13,390 nt of DNA from JAUZQZ01 sp036985955 (GTDB lineage: Bacteria; Pseudomonadota; Zetaproteobacteria; Mariprofundales; Mariprofundaceae), in contig BTQQ01000034.1 of NCBI GenBank assembly GCA_036985955.1, forward strand, positions 1 to 13,390, written 5' to 3'. Under the pieces are notes generated by a model. It did not search any database, was not told where the DNA came from, and worked only from the letters and a program-made list of their open reading frames with translations. Positions 7,614-13,390 of this stretch are shown here, piece by piece (position 1 is the first letter of the stretch; each line of letters begins with the position of its first letter). The position numbers and the translations under genes were made by a program.

Positions 7614-7804
7614 GTATACAAACAACAACATAAATAAAGCCATATACAGAGTTCCACAGGGGAGTCGGATCAAGGCGCTGAGCGGCCATCCGCTGTGTTG
7701 CATCAGCTTACCATAGCCGTGCTATGGTCGTGCTGCTGCGCCTTGCGGACTGGCCGCCCAGTGCCTCGCTGCATATAGCTGTATTTATGTTGTTGTTTGT
7801 ATAC
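7614..7804. mobile_element. MITE-like 191-bp palindromic element
   Basis: Terminal inverted repeats are identical over 23 bp: 7614-7636 starts gtatacaaacaacaacataa and 7782-7804 is its exact reverse complement. Imperfect pairing continues to 36 bp per side (33 matches; 7637-7649 with 7769-7781). Inside, 7675-7693 pairs with 7745-7764, and the centre has a perfect 8-bp stem accatagc/gctatggt (7710-7717, 7721-7728) around cgt. The whole element can therefore fold into one long imperfect hairpin. It encodes nothing and occupies most of the 255-bp gap between divergent ygfZ and thiC. The ends can be read as TA duplications (TA|TACAAAC...GTTTGTA|TA), as for IS630/Tc1-type insertion, but flanking duplications are not decisive. 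A non-autonomous transposon is the best fit; a structured RNA is the alternative. Confidence 0.7.
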
Positions 7805-7826
7805 CCGACAACAGTGGTCGGGTATA
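7800..7826. promoter_or_regulatory. Perfect hairpin in the thiC leader
   Basis: tatacccgac (7800-7809) and gtcgggtata (7817-7826) form a perfect 10-bp stem with the 7-nt loop aacagtg, 35 nt before the thiC ATG. Five bases of its left arm are shared with the right terminal repeat of the palindromic element. No T-tract follows, so it is not a plain terminator. It could be an operator dyad or an mRNA structure in the thiC leader. No canonical TPP riboswitch blocks are present nearby. Confidence 0.55.
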
Positions 7827-7861
7827 GTTGGCTCCTTATTTGATGACCCGCCGGAGACAAT

Positions 7862-9730
7862 ATGAGCACAGCAGAAACCTCACCAGACATGCATCGTACG
7901 CAAGAGATGGATGTGCAAAAGAATTTTCCGAATTCGCGTAAAATTTATATCGAGGGTTCACGCCCGGATATTCGTGTGCCCATGCGTAAAATTGCTCTTT
8001 CACCAACGCAGACATCCGGTGGTGAGGAGGAAAATCCTCCAGTTCTGGTTTACGATACCTCCGGGCCGTACAGTGATCCGAGCGTAGATATTGATCTGCG
8101 GAAAGGGTTGCCGCTGATTCGCGGCGTGTGGATTGAAGCACGTGACGACACCGAAGAGTTGGATGATTTAAGCTCCGAATATGGGCGTGTGCGACGTAAC
8201 AACCGGCATCTGGATGCGCTCCGGTTCTCGCATGCACACCAGCCACGTCGGGCCAGAGCAGAGGCCAATGTTTCGCAGATGCATTATGCGCGCAAGGGTA
8301 TCATCACGCCGGAGATGGAATTTGTGGCGATTCGTGAGAATCAGCAGCGTGAACACCTGCGTGAAATCACCCGTCAGCATCCGGGGCAGGGATGGGGCGC
8401 GGCCATCCCGCGTGTGATCACACCGGAGTTTGTACGTGATGAGGTAGCGAAAGGACGCGCCATCATCCCGGCCAACATCAATCATCCCGAACTGGAGCCG
8501 ATGATTATCGGCCGAAATTTCCTTGTTAAAATCAATGGTAACATCGGTAATTCGGCCATTACCTCTTCGATCGAAGAGGAAGTGGAAAAGATGACATGGG
8601 CGACCCATTGGGGTGCGGATACCATCATGGACTTATCCACGGGTAAGAATATTCACGAAACACGCGAATGGATTATCAGAAACAGCGCCGTACCGATTGG
8701 CACCGTACCGATTTATCAGGCATTGGAGAAAGTGGATGGCGTGGCTGAGGAACTCACATGGGAGATGTTCCGCGACACCCTGATTGAGCAGGCCGAGCAG
8801 GGCGTGGATTACTTTACCATTCATGCTGGCGTATTGCTGCGCTACGTACCGCTGACGGCCAAACGGCTGGCCGGCATCGTATCGCGTGGTGGTGCGATTA
8901 TGGCCAAATGGTGTTTGGCGCATCACGAGGAGAATTTTCTTTATACACATTTCGAGGATATTTGCGACATTATGAAAGCTTATGATGTATCGTTTTCGTT
9001 GGGTGACGGTTTACGTCCCGGCGCTATTGCCGATGCCAACGACGAGGCCCAGTTTGGCGAACTGCACACGCTGGGCGAACTCACGAAGATTGCCTGGAAG
9101 CATGATGTGCAAACCATGATTGAAGGCCCCGGCCATGTTCCGATGCAGATGATTAAAAAGAACATGGATGAGGAACTCAAACATTGTTTTGAAGCACCGT
9201 TTTATACGCTGGGTCCTCTGACCACCGATATTGCGCCAGGCTACGACCATATCACATCCGCCATTGGCGCAGCGCAGATTGGCTGGTACGGCTGTGCCAT
9301 GCTCTGCTACGTTACGCCCAAGGAACACTTGGGCTTGCCTGACAAACAGGACGTGAAAGACGGTGTGATGGCCTACAAAATTGCCGCTCATGCCGCCGAT
9401 TTGGCCAAGGGGCATCCGGGTGCGCAGCAGCGCGATGATGCGCTTTCCAAGGCGCGTTTCGAATTTCGCTGGGAAGACCAGTTCAATTTATCGCTCGATC
9501 CGGACACCGCGCGCCGCTTTCACGACGAGACGCTACCGAAGGATTCAGCCAAGGTCGCACATTTCTGCTCCATGTGCGGGCCAAAATTCTGTTCCATGAA
9601 AATTACCCAGGATGTGCGCGACTATGCCAAAGAGCATGGTCTGGAAACCCGTGAGGCACTGGATGCCGGCATGGTTGAGCAGTCTGAACAGTTTGTGGAA
9701 CAGGGAAGCGAGATTTATCACAAAGCCTGA
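7862..9730 (+). CDS. thiC: Phosphomethylpyrimidine synthase ThiC
   Basis: Radical-SAM enzyme of thiamine synthesis that rearranges 5-aminoimidazole ribotide into 4-amino-5-hydroxymethyl-2-methylpyrimidine phosphate. 622 residues, matching the proteobacterial form with its long N-terminal domain. The C-terminal [4Fe-4S] motif CSMCGPKFC gives C569, C572 and C577. Conserved blocks include NFPNSRKIYIEGS near the N-terminus, NINHPELEPMIIGRNFLVKINGNIGNS, EMTWATHWGADTIMDLSTG-like sequence, and GPGHVPMQMIKKNMD. The start is ATG at 7862 with cggaga at 7852-7857 as ribosome site. It is followed 42 nt later by a CBS-pair gene on the same strand. ThiC is an Fe-S enzyme sensitive to oxidative damage; the divergent ygfZ makes an Fe-S maintenance factor, which may be more than coincidence (inference). 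Confidence 0.98.
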   Translation: MSTAETSPDMHRTQEMDVQKNFPNSRKIYIEGSRPDIRVPMRKIALSPTQTSGGEEENPPVLVYDTSGPYSDPSVDIDLRKGLPLIRGVWIEARDDTEELDDLSSEYGRVRRNNRHLDALRFSHAHQPRRARAEANVSQMHYARKGIITPEMEFVAIRENQQREHLREITRQHPGQGWGAAIPRVITPEFVRDEVAKGRAIIPANINHPELEPMIIGRNFLVKINGNIGNSAITSSIEEEVEKMTWATHWGADTIMDLSTGKNIHETREWIIRNSAVPIGTVPIYQALEKVDGVAEELTWEMFRDTLIEQAEQGVDYFTIHAGVLLRYVPLTAKRLAGIVSRGGAIMAKWCLAHHEENFLYTHFEDICDIMKAYDVSFSLGDGLRPGAIADANDEAQFGELHTLGELTKIAWKHDVQTMIEGPGHVPMQMIKKNMDEELKHCFEAPFYTLGPLTTDIAPGYDHITSAIGAAQIGWYGCAMLCYVTPKEHLGLPDKQDVKDGVMAYKIAAHAADLAKGHPGAQQRDDALSKARFEFRWEDQFNLSLDPDTARRFHDETLPKDSAKVAHFCSMCGPKFCSMKITQDVRDYAKEHGLETREALDAGMVEQSEQFVEQGSEIYHKA

Positions 9731-9772
9731 CCTATAATCAAAATAACAGAATAGAATATAAGGAGATGCAGT

Positions 9773-10231
9773 ATGCTCACTGCCCATGAAATCATGAATC
9801 CCGATCCGCCGCATTGCGACGTGGATACGCCAGTCAATGAAGTAATTTCACAACTGGCGGAAGCGGACACCTCCGGTTTATTGGTCGTGGACGAGGAGCA
9901 GCGGCTACAGGGTGTGATTACCGAGTCCGATCTGGTAGACCAGCAAGCCAGATTGCATGTGCCTACTGCCATTGCCGTTTTTGACATGGTGATTCCGTTG
10001 GGAGAAGGACGTTTTGAACGTGAGCTTGCGCGCATGCAGGCGCTTACGGCAGGCGATTTGATGACGAGCCCTGTTCAAACGGTTGCACCCGATACTGCCT
10101 TGAATGACATTGCCGCTATGATGAATGACAGTGATGTGCATTGCCTGCCTGTGGTTGAAGGCGGCACCATTGAGGGAGTGATTACCCAACACGAGGTTAT
10201 CAAGGCTCTGGCTCAACGCCAACCTGCTTAA
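9773..10231 (+). CDS. CBS-pair domain protein
   Basis: 152 residues made almost entirely of two CBS motifs (about 1-60 and 90-150), separated by a linker HVPTAIAVFDMVIPLGEGRFERELARM. Typical CBS ends are visible in each half: IMNPDPPHCDVDTPVNEVI...GLLVVDEEQRLQGVITESDL and LMTSPVQTVAPDTALNDIA...CLPVVEGGTIEGVITQHEV. Such pairs bind adenosyl ligands (AMP, ATP, SAM) and act as energy or metabolite sensors; here no catalytic domain is attached, so the partner is unknown. The start is ATG at 9773 with aaggag at 9760-9765. tsaE follows after a 3-nt gap, so co-translation is likely. Confidence 0.92.
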   Translation: MLTAHEIMNPDPPHCDVDTPVNEVISQLAEADTSGLLVVDEEQRLQGVITESDLVDQQARLHVPTAIAVFDMVIPLGEGRFERELARMQALTAGDLMTSPVQTVAPDTALNDIAAMMNDSDVHCLPVVEGGTIEGVITQHEVIKALAQRQPA

Positions 10232-10234
10232 TAT

Positions 10235-10657
10235 TTGAAAACCCGTCTAAATAATGAGGCGGAAACCCGCGTATTTGCAGCTGATTTCGCCAAATCATTG
10301 AATCCGGGCGACTGTGTGGCGTTGTCCGGAGAGTTGGGTGCGGGGAAGAGTGTGTTTGCGCGCGCATTGATGCGTGCGCTGGGCGTGACCGATGAAGCAA
10401 TGCCGAGCCCGACTTTCTCGCTTATTCAGGAATATGCCGGAAAGACATGCAAGATCGCACACATGGACTGGTATCGGCTGGGATCGCCTGAAGAAATTGA
10501 GACGCTGGGTGTGTATGAATATTTCCAACCTCCATGGATTACCATTATCGAGTGGCCGGAACGCGCCCCGAGTCTGCTGGCGGATACAGTCGTCAAAATA
10601 CGGCTGGAAAACGTGGATGATTTTCCCGATGCACGGTTAATCAGTTTGGCAGGGTGA
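10235..10657 (+). CDS. tsaE: tRNA threonylcarbamoyladenosine synthesis ATPase TsaE
   Basis: ATPase that, with TsaB, TsaC and TsaD, makes the t6A modification at A37 of ANN-decoding tRNAs. 140 residues, slightly short but complete. Walker A GELGAGKS at 32-39; SPTFSLIQEY at 58-67 (switch region with T60); HMDWYRL at 76-82; IIEWPERA at 104-111, the Trp-Pro-Glu block typical of the family. The start is TTG at 10235, 3 nt after the CBS gene stop; no stronger in-frame start lies near, and the P-loop spacing from the N-terminus is normal. No clear Shine-Dalgarno, consistent with coupling to the upstream gene. Confidence 0.94.
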   Translation: MKTRLNNEAETRVFAADFAKSLNPGDCVALSGELGAGKSVFARALMRALGVTDEAMPSPTFSLIQEYAGKTCKIAHMDWYRLGSPEEIETLGVYEYFQPPWITIIEWPERAPSLLADTVVKIRLENVDDFPDARLISLAG

Positions 10658-10697
10658 TGTATAAACACTATTTGGCCAGCAAGATATGGGAGGGGCG

Positions 10698-10758
10698 ATG
10701 ATTCAACATTCAAGACCCCAAAGTTTGCAAAGTTTTCCTGAGGCGGTCGTCAACTGAC
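10698..10758 (+). other. Possible 19-codon ORF in the convergent gap
   Basis: Between the tsaE stop (10657) and the convergent HD-gene stop (10750), an ATG at 10698 is preceded closely by gggagggg (10688-10695) and reads MIQHSRPQSLQSFPEAVVN before TGA at 10756-10758. The ribosome-site spacing is short. It could be the remnant of a gene that once followed tsaE, or chance. A direct repeat caaagttt lies in the same stretch. No hairpin with a T-tract was found here. Confidence 0.2.
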
Positions 10759-11316
10759 GCTTTCATGAATCACCTCTTGCAGTAGATGTACCAGTTCTTT
10801 GTCTTCGTGGCCGATGTGTTTGACGATCTCTTGTGCTCTCGGAGTAAGACGGCGGTAACCCCAGAGTGATCTCCGCCTGGTCTCGTCCCAACCTTCACGC
10901 TGGAAATAAAGCGGCAGGTTGACATCGAAATAGGAAATGCTGTCCGCGTCCTTGAGCAGATCAGAGCGGGGATCGCCTCCCACCTCATGGAGCTCCACCA
11001 GGCGGCAGGCCTCATCCACGGTATCACGTTCCACACCGCAAGCGGCCAGAATCGGGCGCAGTATTTCAGCGCTGTTTCGAGCATGGGCCGCCTTGAAAGC
11101 GTCGTAATTGTCGAAGTCTGCACGTTTGGCTTTGGTCCCTTCGATGGCCCGGTCAATGTCGTGGGCCAGCGCCGCAAGTTGCAGGGCATCGTCCGCATTC
11201 GGTTCCAGCCGTAAAAGCCACTCCATGGTGTTGTCAGCGTGGCATGGATCTTCGGGCACCTGTGATCCCGTGATGATCGCCCGGATTTTTTGTTTTGCGC
11301 GATCAATGTTGTCCAT
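10750..11316 (-). CDS. HD-domain metal-dependent phosphohydrolase (distant DUF4202-like)
   Basis: 188 residues from ATG at 11316 (an in-frame TTG at 11325 is possible). HD-fold metal ligands are visible: H26 (CHADNTMEWL), H52-D53 (LAALAHDIDRA) and D123/D125 (LLKDADSISYFD), with extra H78 and H110. Its layout recalls DUF4202 proteins, but the HD pair is intact here, so hydrolase activity on a phosphate ester is expected; the substrate is unknown. No signal peptide or membrane segment. The start lies inside the 3' end of the CDP-inositol gene (14-nt overlap), so it is translationally coupled third gene of the inositol operon. I infer it may act on a phosphorylated inositol product, such as the di-inositol-phosphate-phosphate made by the upstream enzyme. 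Confidence 0.85.
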   Translation of the reverse strand: MDNIDRAKQKIRAIITGSQVPEDPCHADNTMEWLLRLEPNADDALQLAALAHDIDRAIEGTKAKRADFDNYDAFKAAHARNSAEILRPILAACGVERDTVDEACRLVELHEVGGDPRSDLLKDADSISYFDVNLPLYFQREGWDETRRRSLWGYRRLTPRAQEIVKHIGHEDKELVHLLQEVIHESVS

Positions 11317-12637
11317 GAAGCGCAACCATAACCCGGCGCAGGGTTTCGAGATTCATCACTACGGCGATGATGACCAGCACCGGTAGCACCATATTCGTCG
11401 CCGCGCCCAGAAAGATGAGAAACACGCGCACATCGCGCCCCATGCGCAACCCGGCCCTGCCGCCGGCTCTGATCCGCTCGCGCATCAGGCTGTCGTGCTT
11501 GTCCGCCGTATAACTTAGCATGAACGAACCGATGATGGCCATGAAACCGGCGAACAGCACCCAGCCGTTTGCTTCAGCCGCCAGCAGATGCCAGGTCAAG
11601 CCGAACAGCAGAAAGGCATCGGCATAGCGGTCCAGCACTGCGTCAAGCCAGCCGCCGAAGTCACTACTTTGATACTTGAGCCTTGCTACTTCGCCGTCGC
11701 AGCCGTCGATGATGGACGCGAACTGTGCCAGTACGCCACCGATGAGCAGGGCGAAATATCCACCCATCACAAATAATCCTGCGGCCACTAGGGAACACAG
11801 AAACGAAAACAGGGAAATCTGATTGGGCGTAATATCCAGTTTCGCCAAATGGCGGGAAACCATGACGGAGACGGGGCGGTTCAGGTAACGCGCGACCGGC
11901 CCGTCGTTTGACTTGTCACGCAGGCGACCCAGCAGAGCCTGCTCCGCTCTGTGGAAGGCGGCGGGATCATCCACATCGATCCAGAAACCGTTTGAAGAAA
12001 TCGCTTTGGCGCGTCCATCTTCAGCCAGGACACGTATTGCCCCGGACAGGGTTGTGTCGCCGTCTTTTTTTCTACTGTGTTCCAATGCCTTAAAGATGGC
12101 GGAAGAGCAGAGAAAAATACCGGTATCGAAGCCGTTGAAATCGGACATCCCTTTGCCGATATCACAGATGTTCCCACTTTTCACCCTGACGCGAGTCACA
12201 TCATCCATGTCGATGAGGGGATTGTGAATATCGCTATCCACCACCAGCGCTACTTCTCCCTCGGGCAGGGGATGGGTCGTCAAGGCGCGGACAAGCTCCG
12301 GATCAAACAGATGGTCCGCCATAAGCAGCAGAAACGGCTCTTGCAGAACGTCCCGTGCCTTGAGCACCGAAAGACCGTTTTCTTTCTCCCAATCGTCATT
12401 CGTTAGTAGTGTGATCCGAATCGCAAGACGTTCCGCCAGATGCTCCAGGAAATCGCGGACTCGTTCGCCCTCGTAGCCGGTAACGACGTAAAATTCATCC
12501 GCGCCGGCCTTCAGTGCGGAGCGGATGACGCGTTCGATCAGGGGGATGCCCAGAATGGGAATGAGGGGTTTGCTTTCCCCCCTCTGCTGCAGCCGGCTGC
12601 CCTTGCCCGCGGCGATAATCAGGCACTTCATTCCCAT
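11303..12637 (-). CDS. Bifunctional CTP:inositol-1-phosphate cytidylyltransferase / CDP-alcohol phosphatidyltransferase (IPCT-DIPPS-like)
   Basis: 444 residues in two parts. Residues 1-235 are a sugar-nucleotide-type nucleotidyltransferase (AAGKGSRL at 9-16, KPLIPILGIPLIERVI at 23-38, LLLMADHLFDP at 103-113 with the metal-binding D108). Residues about 245-440 are a membrane CDP-alcohol phosphatidyltransferase with about six hydrophobic segments and an exact signature D311xxDGxxARx8GxxxDxxxD336. This fusion is known from Archaeoglobus and hyperthermophilic bacteria, where it makes CDP-inositol from CTP and inositol-1-phosphate, then joins it to a second inositol-1-phosphate to give di-myo-inositol-phosphate phosphate. 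It follows ino1 by 4 nt, which supplies the substrate. An alternative acceptor (glycerol phosphate or a lipid) is possible and would give another inositol phosphodiester. The start is ATG at 12637; a second ATG two codons on is possible. Confidence 0.9.
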   Translation of the reverse strand: MGMKCLIIAAGKGSRLQQRGESKPLIPILGIPLIERVIRSALKAGADEFYVVTGYEGERVRDFLEHLAERLAIRITLLTNDDWEKENGLSVLKARDVLQEPFLLLMADHLFDPELVRALTTHPLPEGEVALVVDSDIHNPLIDMDDVTRVRVKSGNICDIGKGMSDFNGFDTGIFLCSSAIFKALEHSRKKDGDTTLSGAIRVLAEDGRAKAISSNGFWIDVDDPAAFHRAEQALLGRLRDKSNDGPVARYLNRPVSVMVSRHLAKLDITPNQISLFSFLCSLVAAGLFVMGGYFALLIGGVLAQFASIIDGCDGEVARLKYQSSDFGGWLDAVLDRYADAFLLFGLTWHLLAAEANGWVLFAGFMAIIGSFMLSYTADKHDSLMRERIRAGGRAGLRMGRDVRVFLIFLGAATNMVLPVLVIIAVVMNLETLRRVMVALHGQH

Positions 12638-12641
12638 AGCT

Positions 12642-13390
12642 TCAGCTACCTGTGATGAACTGCTCCATCATCCGGTAGGCTTTATCATCGGTGAATTGCC
12701 GCGGCGGATGTTTGCAGAAATAGGCCGATGGCGCCTCCAGGATGCCGCATTGTCCCCGCTCCAACGCCAGTTTGGCGCAGCGGATGGAGTCGATCGCTAC
12801 TCCGGCCGAGTTGGGCGAATCCTCCACCGACAGGCGCAGTTCAAGGTTCATGGGTATATCACCGAACAGCTTGCCCTCCATGCGGATGAAACAGATTTTG
12901 TTGTCGTTCTGCCAGGGCACATAGTCACTGGGACCGACATGGATGTTGTCATCGTCCAGGCGGTGTGCGGCTACTGCCTGCACCGCCTCGGTTTTGGACA
13001 CTTTCTTGGAGGCCAGACGGCTGCTATTGAGCATGTTGAGAAAATCGGTGTTGCCGCCGGTATTGAGCTGGTAGGTGCGCTCCAGTTTGACGCCGCGCTT
13101 GGCGAACAGGTCGGTCAGGGCGCGATGGGTAATGGTCGCCCCCAACTGGGCCTTGATATCGTCGCCGATAATGGGAAGTCCGGCCTCTTTAAACCGGCGC
13201 GCCCACTTTCCATCGGGATTGCTGGCGATGAAGACCGGGATATTGTTGACGAGCGCCAAACCGGCCTTCAACGCGCAGCCGGCATAAAACCGGGTCGCCT
13301 CCTCGGAGCCGACCGGCAGATAATTGATGAGGATTTCCGCGCCGGATTCCTTAAGCACCCGAACGATTTCTTCTTCGCCGGGTTCCGGCT
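12642..13390 (-). CDS. ino1: Myo-inositol-1-phosphate synthase, C-terminal part (5' end outside window)
   Basis: NAD-dependent isomerase that converts glucose-6-phosphate into myo-inositol-1-phosphate. The frame is open at the window edge: residues before the first GTG (13358) continue as PGEEEIVRVLKES, which fits the family, so the N-terminal NAD-binding half of roughly 120-140 residues is missing. Recognisable blocks: ILINYLPVGSEEATRFYAG, VNNIPVFIAS, DDIKAQLGATITHR, YQLNTGGNTDFLNML, SKKVSKTEA (catalytic lysine region), NIHVGPSDYVPW, DSPNSAGVAIDSIRCAK, and SAYFCKHPP near the end. This is the compact archaeal/actinobacterial type, not the longer eukaryotic type. It stands 4 nt before the cytidylyltransferase fusion, defining a CDP-inositol pathway operon. 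Confidence 0.95.
   Translation of the reverse strand, partial: PEPGEEEIVRVLKESGAEILINYLPVGSEEATRFYAGCALKAGLALVNNIPVFIASNPDGKWARRFKEAGLPIIGDDIKAQLGATITHRALTDLFAKRGVKLERTYQLNTGGNTDFLNMLNSSRLASKKVSKTEAVQAVAAHRLDDDNIHVGPSDYVPWQNDNKICFIRMEGKLFGDIPMNLELRLSVEDSPNSAGVAIDSIRCAKLALERGQCGILEAPSAYFCKHPPRQFTDDKAYRMMEQFITGS

Noticed and set aside
7607..7657. Longer ygfZ start (17 extra residues)
   Set aside because: The extension lies inside the terminal repeat of the palindromic element and encodes a hydrophobic, cysteine-rich leader unlike the family; ATG at 7606 fits better.
7607..7861. TPP riboswitch upstream of thiC
   Set aside because: The conserved THI-box segments (a ctgaga block and an accctt-gaacctgat block) were not found on the plus strand in this gap.

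Overview
The window looks like chromosomal DNA of a proteobacterium. The evidence is an oxygen-dependent HemF, a long ThiC of the gamma/beta-proteobacterial kind, YgfZ, TsaE, TadA and a DUF4936-like protein that is mostly seen in proteobacteria. Genus cannot be settled from the sequence alone. A microaerophilic or aerobic Gram-negative, possibly a zeta- or gammaproteobacterium, would fit, but that is an impression. No tRNA, rRNA, CRISPR array, transposase or phage gene was seen.

Left part (1-4372): the 3' part of a PAS-PAS hybrid histidine kinase with a C-terminal receiver (+) converges on a minus-strand group dppB-dppC-tadA. This group is two inner-membrane subunits of a peptide/nickel-type ABC importer followed by the tRNA adenosine deaminase, with start and stop codons overlapping. 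A long inverted repeat fills the gap between the convergent genes.

Middle (4373-7861): divergent from dppB are two small secreted proteins of unknown function, each with a strong Shine-Dalgarno and a signal peptide, ending in hairpins and a rho-independent terminator. Then comes the minus-strand operon ygfZ - DUF4936-like - hemF, with overlapping reading frames, linking an Fe-S/folate-dependent maturation factor to haem synthesis. Between ygfZ and thiC lies a 191-bp MITE-like palindrome with 23-bp perfect terminal inverted repeats.

Right part (7862-13390): a plus-strand run thiC - CBS-pair protein - tsaE (thiamine pyrimidine synthesis, a ligand-sensing protein, t6A tRNA modification) converges on a minus-strand operon. 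That operon is ino1 (partial) - IPC transferase/DIPP synthase-like fusion - HD-domain hydrolase. It encodes inositol-phosphate synthase, a CTP:inositol-1-phosphate cytidylyltransferase fused to a CDP-alcohol phosphatidyltransferase, and a predicted phosphohydrolase. This is the architecture of di-myo-inositol-phosphate synthesis known from hyperthermophiles, here in an otherwise proteobacterial setting. The HD protein is a candidate for the phosphatase step. This operon and the 191-bp palindrome are the two most interesting items.
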